This document shows positions 49,852 to 58,371 of a DNA stretch of 64,000 nt, piece after piece. Position numbers and translations under genes: made by a program. This DNA comes from an uncultured Erwinia sp. Its GTDB lineage: Bacteria; Pseudomonadota; Gammaproteobacteria; Enterobacterales; Enterobacteriaceae. The notes under the pieces are model-generated. The model was given only the letters and a program-made list of their open reading frames with translations. It was not told the DNA's origin and did not search any database. The number at the start of each line of letters is the position of its first letter. Position 1 is the stretch's first letter. Location: assembly GCA_913775305.1 (NCBI GenBank), contig CAJYIY010000100.1, forward strand, positions 38,121-102,120, given 5' to 3'.

Positions 49852-49887
49852 ATGGTTTTTACACGATTGTCCATCAAACCCCAAGTA
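49852..49887. repeat. imperfect repeat flanking module 1 (partner at 57468-57500)
   Basis: ATGGTTTTTACACGATTG then CATCAAACCCC here, GTGGTTTTTCACACGATTG then CTCAAACCCC at 57468-57500. It lies at the same place relative to both putative immunity genes, showing that the two modules are copies of one ancestral segment. Confidence 0.7.
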
Positions 49888-49894
49888 TGATCGA

Positions 49895-50065
49895 TCATTT
49901 TTTTACGTTCCTTACGTTTTCTACGTCCGTTGAGTGAACTACTCGATAAACGCGTCGACCTAAGCGAACAATGCCGGTCTTAATTTCCTGCTTAATCAGG
50001 TCATGAGTAATCGCCGCACCTGCGGCGATACCGATGAGTAAAGACAAAAAGAGGTACGGGATCAT
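49895..50065 (-). CDS. small phage-type membrane protein
   Basis: 56 residues from ATG at 50065 (MIPYLFLSLLIGIAAGAAIT) with one membrane helix and a basic tail (LGRRVYRVV). Too short for routine gene calling. It resembles the 59-residue protein at 57492-57671 in layout (membrane helix, then VxxxxRRVYxV). It is preceded on the minus strand by the tail of another paralogue. Probably phage-derived; function unknown. Confidence 0.5.
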   Translation of the reverse strand: MIPYLFLSLLIGIAAGAAITHDLIKQEIKTGIVRLGRRVYRVVHSTDVENVRNVKK

Positions 50066-50070
50066 ATCAG

Positions 50071-50137
50071 TCACTTCTCAAAAGTGATGCCTTTCGCTTC
50101 CGCAGTGACATCAGTAATCTTATAAACCTGTCCTCTG
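50071..50137 (-). pseudogene. 3' tail of a paralogue of the 59-residue phage-type protein
   Basis: The minus strand reads VYKITDVTAEAKGITFEK then stop; all but the last six residues are identical to the C-terminus of the protein at 57492-57671. Its 5' part was removed by the IS ends at 50138. Confidence 0.7.
50086..50128. repeat. 43-bp exact direct repeat (partner at 57504-57546)
   Basis: GATGCCTTTCGCTTCCGCAG through TCTTATAAACC is identical in both copies, 7.4 kb apart. It codes for the same protein tail in each, and is long enough for RecA-mediated exchange that would delete the cassette between. Confidence 0.85.
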
Positions 50138-50203
50138 AATGTAGTGGATCACTGATTCAGGACACCTCTAAAACCTGTTAGTGTTAACACAGTGAATTAT
50201 GAG
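50138..50203. mobile_element. orphan IS end
   Basis: TGTAGTGGATCACTGATTCA and following GGACAC resemble the terminal inverted repeats of the adjacent IS3-family element (TGTAATGGTC...GGACAC) but belong to a different copy. About 66 bases remain with no coding part. Confidence 0.5.
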
Positions 50204-50233
50204 TGTAATGGTCAAGTAAAACCGGACACCGAT

Positions 50234-51075
50234 TTAGGTACATCGTTGAAGTCGTCGTTCGTATTCATCCGGCGAGAAATTTCCCAGCCGGTAATGCTGC
50301 CGCTTCAGATTATAAAAACTGTCGATATAATCGATAACGTCTGCAATACCCTGACTTCGGGTTTCATAGCAACGATAGTTTACTCTCTCTGCTTTCAGAC
50401 TGCGGAAAAACCTCTCCGTAACGGCATTATCCAGACAGTTACCCTTGCGGCTCATGCTGCCCGTCACAGCAAGTTCTTGCTGACAGGATTGGAACTGGGC
50501 GCTGGTATACTGCGCACCCTGATCACTATGGAACACGACCGGGCCTGTTGGTCGTCGTTTATTGATCGCCAGCCGTAATGCCCGCGTAGTCAGCGTGCTG
50601 TCCGGTTTGTCTGAGAAGGCCCAGCTCACTATTTTTCTTGAACATAAGTCCATGACAATAGCCAGATACAACCAACCCTGAGCCGTGCGAAGAGAGGTGA
50701 TATCACCTGACCACCATGTATTCAATGTCTCTGGATTAAATTGCCGATTCAGTAGGGTATCTGCCACCACAGCCGGTTTTCCACCACGGGATAGCGGTGA
50801 CGTCCGGGACGCTTCGCAACCAGCAACAGGGTTTTCATTACCTGACGGACGCGGTATCGGCCTACGTTAAAACCCTGTTCACGCAACTCAATACACATAC
50901 GCCGACTACCGTATGTCGCATCCATTTCAGCATGAACATGTTTAGCCGCTGCGTGAAGCATAAGAACATCGGCTTTGAGCGCTGGCCGCCTGCTCCGTGC
51001 GTAAAATACGCTGCGCGTAAGCGACAGGCAGCGACATACCTGTTGGATGTTCGCCCCAGCCTTCTTCAGCTTCAC
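50234..51075 (-). pseudogene. IS3-family transposase OrfB, frameshifted
   Basis: The first part (51075 down to about 50770) reads through HTH_21 (ATYGSRRMCIELREQGFNVG) and stops early at 50749. The rest continues in another frame from about 50770 as VVADTLLNRQFNPETLNTWW with the DDE core (DITSL, SDQGAQYTS, ERFFRSLKAERV). One base appears lost near 50760-50775. The element is therefore probably immobile by itself. Confidence 0.9.
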
Positions 51076-51386
51076 CGCGACTTTTTGTCGTTGTTCATTT
51101 CCATGGCGAAGAAGGCCGACGCTTTTTTTAACAGGTCATTGTCGCTCTGTAGCTGACGTACCTGCTTTTCAAGTTCCTGTATTCGCCGTTGTTCAGGTGT
51201 AATGGCACTGGCCGCTGGCGTCTCGCCCCGTACTTCTCCGCGATACTGGCGTAGCCAGCGCTGCAATGTGGAAAGACCAATATTCATTGTTTCAGCAGCT
51301 TGTGTCACCGGGTAGTTGTGCTGAAGGACCAGATTGACACATTCCTGTTTGAACTCATGGGTAAACGTTTTTCTGCGCATTCTCAC
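51072..51386 (-). CDS. IS3-family transposase OrfA
   Basis: 104 residues with an N-terminal helix-turn-helix (KTFTHEFKQECVNLVLQ) and a leucine-zipper-like coiled coil (about 68-92, RIQELEKQVRQLQSDNDLLKK). Provides DNA binding for the element at 50204-51445. Overlaps orfB by four bases. Confidence 0.9.
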   Translation of the reverse strand: MRMRRKTFTHEFKQECVNLVLQHNYPVTQAAETMNIGLSTLQRWLRQYRGEVRGETPAASAITPEQRRIQELEKQVRQLQSDNDLLKKASAFFAMEMNNDKKSR

Positions 51387-51445
51387 CTCGTTAGTGCTGC
51401 TTATTATATCTCTAATAAAGTGTCCGGAATCATTAGACCATTACA

Positions 51446-51754
51446 CAACATGATTACCAGCTTTATCTGGCAATAAATGATATCGACCAGACGAAAACCA
51501 AAGCAATGTCGCCGCAGACAAACGGCATCTGCGAACGGTTCCACAGGACGATATTGCAGGAGTTTTATCAGGTAGCGTTCCGCAAAAAACTGTATGATGA
51601 ACTCGATACATTACAGTCGGATCTTGATGAATGGCTGGCTCACTATAATAATGAGCGACCTCATCAGGGGAAAATGTGCTGTGGCCGGACGCCAATGGAA
51701 ACATTACTTGATGGAAAAAACATCTGGGCGGAGAAAAATTTAAGCCAGATGTAA
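51446..51754 (+). pseudogene. IS481-type transposase, 3' fragment
   Basis: The open frame starts exactly at the IS3 border with QHDYQLYLAI and continues MSPQTNGICERFHRTILQEF to WLAHYNNERPHQG, the C-terminal third of an IS481/ISNCY-like DDE transposase. About 60 bases of non-coding end sequence follow (to about 51815). The left part is missing. Confidence 0.85.
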
Positions 51755-51817
51755 TCTGACAGATACCTGTATAAATAACCGGTAACTGTCAGATCAGGTC
51801 TGAGCTAATACAGATTA

Positions 51818-52309
51818 TGGCTTAATGCTGGCTTCGCACAGGTAAGCTCTCCCGAATCTGTAACGGCAGATTCTTTTAATCGAATGGTGAACGCTAATGT
51901 GCGCGGCCCGATGCTACAGCTAGCAGCCCTCTCCAAATCACTTAATTCAGGTGCATCCGTTCTGGTTACTTCATCTTCATCTATATATGAAGGTGCGGCG
52001 ATGACAAGCCTTTATGCAGCAACGAAAGGCGCCGTTATCGTTATGGTCAAAAGCTGGGCATCAGCGCTGGCTGAACGCGGTATCCGTGCCAACACTTTGG
52101 TGGCAGGTCCGATTGAAACCAACTTCAGGCACTCTATGCCAGAGGAGTCGCGTCAGCAATTTGAAGATTTTGTGGTAAGCCAGGTTCCTTTGGGTCGCGC
52201 AGGAACAGCAGAAGAGGCCGCGGCAGTTGCACTATTTCTCCTGTCCGATGACGCATCCTATGTTACCGGCAGCCAGTATGCGGTAGATGGTGGTCTGGTA
52301 CATTACTGA
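51818..52309 (+). pseudogene. short-chain dehydrogenase/reductase lacking its N-terminus
   Basis: The frame enters at the NAG motif (NAGF), then SSSSIYEGAAM with the catalytic Ser, YAATK with Tyr and Lys, the PIETNF segment and a GSQYAVDGG end. About 85 N-terminal residues, including the GxxxGxG cofactor loop, are cut off by the IS481 remnant. Not functional as it stands, although an ATG at 51884 could start a fragment. Confidence 0.88.
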
Positions 52310-52479
52310 CTGTTGACCAAGGATGCATGAAAATGACTGTAATTGAGCCAGTAACGTCCGCTTTGTGCCATAAGCGGACGTTGTAAAATTCATGTCCTAA
52401 TCATTTACGAGTCCGACACTGTTCAGCGCGCTACGTCGCACAAAAACCAATGTCGCCGCTCCGAAAACACAATAAATCT

Positions 52480-53694
52480 TTATGCCACTTTAGATGGTAT
52501 AGGCCTTTCAGTCTCGGATAGGCTTTGTCGACACAATACTATTCCCGCTGTAAATGAAATAACCACTGACACAAGCATGAAAAAATAAACAGGATTTGTG
52601 GAATCGCCTGAGAAATAGATAATCATTCCGATTACGGGCAGCACCGACTGATTAAGTAATACAATTAGTGAAGATGCACCGGCAAAGTGCGAAGGATTAA
52701 TTGTTTCGATACGAATCATCCTGCATATATTTCCGGTAAAAACCTTTCCTGTAATGGACAGCGCATAACCTCCGACGAAAACTGAAAACAGTGAAGGATA
52801 AGCAAGCATTAGCAGTGAACTTACCGTAATGGTGATAACCGCGAAAATTAGCATGGTTTTACGGGAAACCCTCGAATTTAGCGAGCCGTACAGATAGGTT
52901 CCCATAACGCCACATACGCCTGCGGCCACATCAATCAGGCCAAAATACTTTATGTGCAATCCCATGGCTCTGTCAATCAGCGCCGTGCCGCTCGATTCGA
53001 CTAGTCCATCAAACATATTATTTCCTGCGGCAAGACAGATACATAACAATAGCACCGGCGACAGCATAACAATTCTTATGTACTGTATAAAACCGCCCTC
53101 TCTGTTTGTACTGCTTACCAGTGAATCCGATTTTATAACCTGCGTGTCACGTAAGTCTTTTTTCCCCAGGATAAAAAATAACGCATTGGCCGCATATAAA
53201 ATGCAGGGAACTATCAGCAGCATCCGGTAGCCATACTCAATTAACGCTATTCCAATAAGCGGCCCTGCCACCATCCCAAAGAAATCCATTCGGGATATAA
53301 GATTAGCGTGATGCTCTTTAGCGCTGCTCAGTGTCGAAACGAGCTTTTCATACGAGATGACGGTCTGAGAGTTGCCGATCGAAATGATACTGCCTACGAT
53401 GCCAAAGGCTACGGCAACGCTTAAATTAGATGAAAAACTGCCGAAAGCCAGAAAAAGACACCCTGCTGATTTTATTAAGTCTGAAGACACAGAAATCGGT
53501 GGAACGCCAAGACGGTCAATATATTTTCCTATAAAAGGAATAATCAGTATCCTCGGCAGCCACCATAGCGCATAGGAAAGACCTGAATATTCAATACTGC
53601 CGGTGAGTTGGTAAACCAGAACCGGCGTAAGAAAAACCATCAGTCCGTCCGCAGTCATAACGCAGAACAGCATAAAAAAAAACAGGGTGCTCAT
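52480..53694 (-). CDS. MFS exporter, last gene of the peptide/cupin cassette
   Basis: 404 residues with about 12 membrane segments, major facilitator fold (ALWWLPRILIIPFIGKYIDRLG contains the loop 2-3 signature region). Start at 53694, only 9 bases after the cupin stop, so probably cotranslated. Closest in style to drug-efflux MFS proteins; substrate unknown. In a natural-product reading it would export the product or give self-protection. AT-rich compared with the core genes. Confidence 0.8.
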   Translation of the reverse strand: MSTLFFFMLFCVMTADGLMVFLTPVLVYQLTGSIEYSGLSYALWWLPRILIIPFIGKYIDRLGVPPISVSSDLIKSAGCLFLAFGSFSSNLSVAVAFGIVGSIISIGNSQTVISYEKLVSTLSSAKEHHANLISRMDFFGMVAGPLIGIALIEYGYRMLLIVPCILYAANALFFILGKKDLRDTQVIKSDSLVSSTNREGGFIQYIRIVMLSPVLLLCICLAAGNNMFDGLVESSGTALIDRAMGLHIKYFGLIDVAAGVCGVMGTYLYGSLNSRVSRKTMLIFAVITITVSSLLMLAYPSLFSVFVGGYALSITGKVFTGNICRMIRIETINPSHFAGASSLIVLLNQSVLPVIGMIIYFSGDSTNPVYFFMLVSVVISFTAGIVLCRQSLSETERPIPSKVA

Positions 53695-53703
53695 AGATAA
53701 TTT

Positions 53704-54998
53704 TTAGACCTTTTCTTTTAGAAGAACTTTAACATGTTTACCCGAACTCTCATCAAATACAACTACGGATTTAGGCGTATTATGTGTAGGAGTCTCTCTG
53801 ACCAACTCCTGTTGCCTTGCCACCAGAAAAGTATAGTAATCGGTATCTGCTTCCTTCTTGTTTGTCCGGTAGCTCAGATAGTTCCGGTTTTTTATGGGCC
53901 AGTCTATAACGTCATGACCGGGTATATATTCTTTCTCATCGCTAAGATAAATAACAGGTCTGTTAACCGTAATAACCCCTGCCATATTTGTCAAAGCGTG
54001 CGCGACGCCGCAGGGTACGATCAATTCGACATTCGGATGAGGGGTAAAGGTGATCTCTTCTTCCACAAACAGCGTATCAGAGCCTTCCCGCATATCAACC
54101 AGCTTTAGCATGATCCTGTGATCTTTTTTCCCAGAAAAGTAAGATGATCTTCCTGACCAAGGTGTAAGCCGTAAGAATCAAAGTCGTAATGTTCGTTACC
54201 ATGCTCGACAATATACATTGGTGATTTTCTGGTCAACGGAACAATGCAGCTGTGCTTGCCAGTTCTGACTGAGGGAATTTCTTGAAACGCTACGCCCGTT
54301 ATAGCTGATTCAGGCAGAATCAGCGCCTCTTCGTCTGCAAGCTTCTCCCTAATCCGCAGGTTGACTTTACTCCCATCTTCCAGCGTGAATTCTCTGGTTT
54401 CAGAGTGCTGAAATTTGTGCTTTTTGAGATTTTCATGCTGAAAATCTCCAATGCGGTGATAAACAATATCCGCTGCTTCCTCCGTCATGGGGATATAACC
54501 CGGTACGTCTTCGGGAGAGATATTTTCCGGAATATTAATCACGTCATTACCCGGAGACCAGTTCAGATCGGCCTGTGATAAGGTATCAATATCAGGAAGA
54601 AAGAGCGTATAAGAGTTAAGGGTGAAAATATTTTCCAGATTATGGAACGTGTGCGCCACGCCAGGGGGGATAATTAACGTCTTTGCCGATGACGGCGTGA
54701 TTTCAAACTCAAGGTGTGTTCGAAACGTCGGTGAACTGGAGCGGCAGTCAATAAACTTGGCGAGAATAACCTGCTTTTCACTGCCAAGAAATGTAAGAGT
54801 ATCCTGTTGTCCCAAATGAATACCGTACTGGCCATATTTAAATTCATGTTCACCGTGGTAGACGATATTTACCGGATGGGTCGTGACAAAGGGTACAACA
54901 TAAGAATCTGACCTTCCATTATTGACTCTCCAGCGCGAACCCCAGCGCAGACCGTCAATAGTAATTTCTTTATTAAGCTGCTCGATTACATCGTTCAT
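53704..54998 (-). CDS. two-cupin protein read across a -1 frameshift site
   Basis: Zero frame 54998-54105 and -1 frame 54123-53704 together give about 431 residues with two related cupin halves. Half 1 has GIHLGQQDTLTFLG, TPSSAKTLIIPPGVAHTFHN and PGNDVINIP. Half 2 has GLHLGQEDHLTFLG, TPHPNVELIVPCGVAHALTN and PGHDVIDWP. The zero frame ends soon after the slippery heptamer A AAA AAG at 54129-54123; moving back one base there restores the second half exactly. The fold recalls RmlC-type sugar-nucleotide epimerases. Start at 54998 after GAGGCC. It may be a programmed frameshift gene, a recent pseudogene, or a read error in an A run. Enzymatic role not known. Confidence 0.7.
54123..54129 (-). promoter_or_regulatory. 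A AAA AAG slippery heptamer in the cupin gene
   Basis: In the zero frame the codons are GGA AAA AAG, so the heptamer is in phase for -1 slippage, as in dnaX and many IS3 orfAB genes. An AGGAAG lies about 19 bases upstream, further than the usual 10-14 for a stimulating Shine-Dalgarno. Confidence 0.5.
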
Positions 54999-55011
54999 AA
55001 ATATGGCCTCA

Positions 55012-55037
55012 TAAAAAAGGCAGCCTTCAGGCTGCCT
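55012..55037 (-). terminator. terminator/attenuator between the 87-residue peptide gene and the cupin gene
   Basis: Minus strand AGGCAGCC-TGAA-GGCTGCCT followed by TTTTTT. It starts 8 bases after the peptide stop codon and just before the cupin start, inside what looks like one operon. Such a part-terminator is usual after precursor-peptide genes, giving more peptide than enzyme. Confidence 0.85.
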
Positions 55038-55044
55038 CATATCG

Positions 55045-55308
55045 TCAGAGATTTACCACTTCGATGTCATATCCTGCGCTTTTTGCGCTTTTCATAAGCT
55101 CACTAAGGCTACTGGTATTAAGCTGCGAATATTTATCATCCGCTGGCGCATTTTTAATGCCTGCCAGATAGGCAAGTTTATCAAAAGCAGCCGTAGCGGC
55201 TGATTTAGTTTGCAGCACCATATCTGTGAAAGAGTTACCCTCCACATTATTTTCATTCGCAGGCTTAGGAGATTTGTACAGACGTGAAACTTCGTTAATT
55301 TTGCTCAT
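55045..55308 (-). CDS. 87-residue peptide, possible modified-peptide precursor
   Basis: Starts at 55308 with a strong AGGGAG 6 bases ahead. No Cys, one Trp-free Ser/Lys/Asn-rich chain; the end (SELMKSAKSAGYDIEVVNL) recalls Nif11-type leader endings but no GG cleavage site follows. First gene of a minus-strand cassette with the two-cupin protein and the MFS exporter, separated by an attenuator. I do not recognise the family. Alternatives: a small chaperone or substrate of the cupin enzyme. Confidence 0.6.
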   Translation of the reverse strand: MSKINEVSRLYKSPKPANENNVEGNSFTDMVLQTKSAATAAFDKLAYLAGIKNAPADDKYSQLNTSSLSELMKSAKSAGYDIEVVNL

Positions 55309-55477
55309 AAAAACTCCCTACTTTCAGTTGAAGGCATTATGAAAATTAGAACGAACTTGTTAGCGAAATGTCGTTTATTGACGTTTCAACTTACATTTAT
55401 CATTAGAATAATTTAACTGTCGATAATATTTATCAACTTAGTAACGAAAAAATGTGATAAATAGTTTTTATGCTTTC

Positions 55478-55562
55478 ACAGGCTCAGGCAGCAACCTCTC
55501 GCGATAACGCCTAGCAACAGCGCAGCTGCTGACATCATGTAGAACAGCAGGTAATCCTTCAG
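55478..55562 (-). pseudogene. hydrophobic C-terminal fragment at the IS border
   Basis: The minus strand reads from the IS edge LKDYLLFYMMSAAALLLGVI then a short tail and stop. It looks like the last membrane segment of a protein whose start lay to the right, before the IS insertion. The rest of 55309-55477 is AT-rich (likely promoter of the peptide gene) with no gene seen. Confidence 0.35.
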
Positions 55563-55621
55563 TGGACTGACTCCGCCCCGGTAGACGATCCTGTCCTGTA
55601 GTTTGAGCATAGGAGGAGCGT

Positions 55622-55906
55622 ATGGACACACCACGATTTACACCTGAATTTAAGGAAGAGGCCGTCCGTCAAATAACGGAACGCGGTTATTCCGTTGCCG
55701 AAGTATCCGACCGTCTGGGCGTCTCTGCACACAGCCTCTATAAATGGCTACGGGCTATCAAACCTGATAACAGTGAACAGCATGCCCGGGATTTACTGGA
55801 AGCCAAAAGCGAGATCCTGAAATTTCGTGCGCAGCTAAAACGCACCGAAGAAGAACGGGATATCCTGAAAAAGGCCGCGCGGTACTTTGCAAGAAAGCCC
55901 GACTGA
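55622..55906 (+). CDS. IS3-family transposase OrfA
   Basis: 94 residues: helix-turn-helix (FTPEFKEEAVRQITERGYSV) and a C-terminal coiled coil (KSEILKFRAQLKRTEEERDILKK). Start after AGGAGGAG. The end (ILKKAARYFA) contains CTGAAAAAGG, the usual place for -1 frameshifting into OrfB. Confidence 0.93.
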   Translation: MDTPRFTPEFKEEAVRQITERGYSVAEVSDRLGVSAHSLYKWLRAIKPDNSEQHARDLLEAKSEILKFRAQLKRTEEERDILKKAARYFARKPD

Positions 55907-56757
55907 AGTACCGCTTTATCAATGAGCATCGCTCTGTATGGGGTGTGATGACAATGTGTCGGGTACTTAATGTCGCCCGGGCCGGGTTCTATGCGTGGCT
56001 GCACAACCCGGTCTCGGCGCGTGATAAAGATAACCAGCGTCTGCTGACGCTTATCCGTGACTCATATTCACTGAGCGGAGGCGTATACGGTTACCGGCGG
56101 GTTCATGGTGACCTGAACGAAATCGGGGAAACCTGCGGTAAAAACCGGGTGGGACGTATTATGCAACTGAACCGGATTAAAGCCGTGCGTGGCTATAAAG
56201 CGCCGCGCCGTATCGCTGACAGGCCTTCAGTCGTTGCCCCTAATCGCGTGCAGCGGCAGTTTACTGTTATCCGGGCCAATCAGGTCTGGGTCACCGATAT
56301 GACTTATATCCGCACCTGGAAGGGCTGGTTGTATCTGGCGGTGGTTATCGATCTCTTCGCCCGTAACGTGGTCGGCTGGTCGATGAAGCCCACTCTCTCA
56401 CGAGAACTGGCGCTGGATGCGCTGATGATGGCGGTCTGGCGACGTAAACCTGACGACGAGGTCATCGTGCACTCAGACCAGAGCAGCCAGTACGGCAGTG
56501 ACGACTGGCAGCGGTTCTGTCGGGCCAATAACCTGGCCCCAGGCATGGGCCGGCGTGGTAACTGCTGGGATAATGCGGTGGCCGAATCGTTCTTCAGTTC
56601 ACTGAAAAAAGAACGCATCAGGAAGAGGATCTACAAAACCCGGGATCTGGCCCGGGCGGATATCTTCGATTACATTGAAGTGTTCTACAACCGGGCCCGG
56701 CGTCACAGCCATCTTGGCGGCGTCAGTCCGGAGGCCTTCGAACAGGCCTCATCGTGA
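55904..56757 (+). CDS. IS3-family transposase OrfB (OrfAB product by frameshift)
   Basis: Integrase-type DDE transposase: YRFINEHRSVWGVMTMCRVL at the start (probably made as OrfAB fusion; an independent ATG is at 55945), HTH_21, then the catalytic core with TDMTYIRTWKGWLYL, SDQSSQYGS and the Glu in AVAESFFSSLKKE. Intact, so this copy could be active. Confidence 0.9.
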
Positions 56758-56795
56758 GGACAGGAAATGTCTACTGTTGTGGGGTCAGTCCACAG

Positions 56796-57019
56796 GACTA
56801 GCATTTTATAATGCAGTCACGTTAAGTGCCAGTGTCTGTAGTATTTTTGGTCTTGCAAGGAAACCCGGTGCCTGGCGATTATTCAGATGGCTTCCTCGAG
56901 ATTATTACCGAAAAGTTGAAATCATGAGTAGACCAAAACTAACGATGAAAATTGTTGGTTATGGTGTAAAAGCAAAGGTCATTTTTGACCTTTTGACCAC
57001 AGAGAATAACCAATCCTAA
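56796..57019 (+). pseudogene. 3' end of a second DUF4225 gene, cut by the IS
   Basis: Reads LAFYNAVTLSASV, RKPGAWRLFRWLPRDYYRKV and SRPKLTMKIVGYGVKAKVIF, matching residues about 200-268 of the intact protein at 48594. The other ~200 residues are absent, and the DNA left of the IS does not contain them, so a deletion accompanied or followed the insertion. The putative immunity gene next to it is intact. Confidence 0.88.
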
Positions 57020-57330
57020 CTACGACTTATTCTTTTATAACGCCAGGATTTATAGGCTAGCAACGGCGGTTGTACAAATATTGCAACCGCAATACCGCAA
57101 AGTAGCCCGATAGAGCCAGCGAAAAGGCTTTCGGCTGAACCAAAAAGAACCAGCAAAACGAAAACTACAAGACAACCAGCTACGACAAAAATCGCTATGA
57201 CAAAACGATTAGCTAGATCCTGGATGGTATCACCAATAGAACCACCGTAATTTTCGGTATTATTTTTAATTTTCTGAATATCAATGCTACTGAAACCTGA
57301 TTTCAACAGATTAGCTTCGTTCACTTTCAT
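57016..57330 (-). CDS. small two-helix membrane protein, putative immunity partner (copy 2)
   Basis: 104 residues from 57330 (MKVNEANLLKSGFSSIDIQK), aligned over its whole length with the 49390-49719 protein; the membrane part is more divergent. A longer frame to 57420 is not matched by the paralogue. It overlaps the DUF4225 remnant by four bases. An orphan immunity gene kept after loss of its toxin is a common pattern. Confidence 0.68.
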   Translation of the reverse strand: MKVNEANLLKSGFSSIDIQKIKNNTENYGGSIGDTIQDLANRFVIAIFVVAGCLVVFVLLVLFGSAESLFAGSIGLLCGIAVAIFVQPPLLAYKSWRYKRISRS

Positions 57331-57491
57331 AGCATTCCACCTTTCATCCTTAAAATATAGATGCCCCTCCGTTGGAAGTATACACAAAAATCCCGGGCAA
57401 AGCTGGATCATCCCAACCATTAGTCGGTGTTTTTATTGATATTTAAAACATGAAGTTATCTTCTTAGCGTGGTTTTTCACACGATTGGACC

Positions 57492-57671
57492 TCAAACCCC
57501 AGCGATGCCTTTCGCTTCCGCAGTGACATCAGTAATCTTATAAACCCGTTCTCTGAACTCGATGACACCGGCTTTCACGTTGTCCTTTTTGATGGAGGCA
57601 GATAACATGTCCCCAAACATGAAGCCCAGAAGAAAGGTCGACAAACCAAAGCCGACCAAATCACATATCAT
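57492..57671 (-). CDS. 59-residue phage-type membrane protein
   Basis: ATG at 57671 overlaps the stop of the ligase remnant (ATGA), typical phage gene packing. One membrane helix (LVGFGLSTFLLGFMFGDML) and a soluble tail VIEFRERVYKITDVTAEAKG, shared with the fragment at 50071. It may be a phage morphogenesis or lysis accessory; function not known. Confidence 0.6.
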   Translation of the reverse strand: MICDLVGFGLSTFLLGFMFGDMLSASIKKDNVKAGVIEFRERVYKITDVTAEAKGIAGV

Positions 57672-58250
57672 TCTTTGTCACCGATGCGATCTTCGGTGTC
57701 GCGCAAACAGGATGGCCATGTAAGGCGCGGATGGCGCAAGCTACCGTCTGACGTCTCTTCGTGGGCATTAACTTTCACGATAAGGCCCAGATAGTTGTCC
57801 TGATTCATTCAAATATCAGCCAGATACTTGTGCTTGATACCCGACGCTTCCACAACCGCATCATTCTCCAGGCGGATAGTGACGGAGCCAAGAATGTGGG
57901 CGAATGCTGAGTCTGGCTTGCCCGGTTTGAACCCAATAATTTCACCATCGGCCTCAATCTCATCCTTCATCTTCCACCCGCTTTTGGTGCGCTTAAACTC
58001 GTAAACAGAGAACGGGTCTTGAGCCATGTAGCCCTCTTCGTTGTCGTCCAGAGCCTGCATGAAGAGGTCGATAAACTCTTTGTGGCTATGCACCCGTTGG
58101 AACGAGTGCAGACGCACGTCGTTTTTGTACTCGTTGTCCGGGCGACGTTTTCAGTCAGTCCAGCTGCACAGATCGATATGGCGGCCTTTCAGCTTGCGGC
58201 CGGTCTTCTTGTACTCTTTCGTTTTGGCGAAGGGTGGGGACCATAGATTT
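57668..58250 (-). pseudogene. C-terminal part of a T7-type ATP-dependent DNA ligase
   Basis: In one frame: FAKTKEYKKTGRKLKG, an in-frame TGA, then EGYMAQDPFSVYEFKRTKSG and WKMKDEIEADGEIIGF, a second in-frame TGA (57809), then HEETSDGSLRHP. These match the end of phage T7 ligase (KSGWWKMKPENEADG, MEETPDGSLRHPSF). Adenylation N-terminus missing and two stops: dead. A remnant of a podovirus-like prophage abutting xseA. Nothing recognisable is left in 58251-58371. Confidence 0.8.
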
Positions 58251-58371
58251 ATGGCTGAATGAACGCTCGGGATCCTGCTTTCGCTGCGCTGGAGGTGTTT
58301 ATGGTTCAGCCGCTGAGGCGGTCGGCCCTGGTAAGCATAAAGAGCGGGTATCAGCTGCCTCGGGCCCGTTT

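Larger units (their letters stand above)
50204..51445 (-). mobile_element. IS3-family insertion sequence, about 1242 bp, transposase frameshifted
   Basis: Bounded by 26-bp imperfect inverted repeats beginning TGTAATGGTC and ending CCGGACAC. Contains orfA and a broken orfB on the minus strand. No target duplication is visible (GAG on the left, CAA on the right), so at least one flank has been rearranged. Confidence 0.9.
55563..56792 (+). mobile_element. IS3-family insertion sequence, about 1230 bp
   Basis: Ends carry imperfect inverted repeats beginning TGGACTGAC and reaching GTAGAC. CAG occurs directly outside both ends (55560-55562 and 56793-56795), a possible 3-bp target duplication. Contains orfA and orfB without internal stops. 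A fragment of the same orfA type is at 48405. Confidence 0.9.

Noticed and set aside
50204..51445. Target-site duplication for the IS3-family element
   Set aside because: Flanking triplets differ (GAG and CAA) and the right flank is inside an IS481 fragment, so no clean insertion event can be claimed.
55045..55308. Classical bacteriocin or lanthipeptide precursor
   Set aside because: No Cys, no double-glycine leader, and no LanM, YcaO, radical-SAM or ABC peptidase gene nearby; only a looser precursor-like idea is kept.
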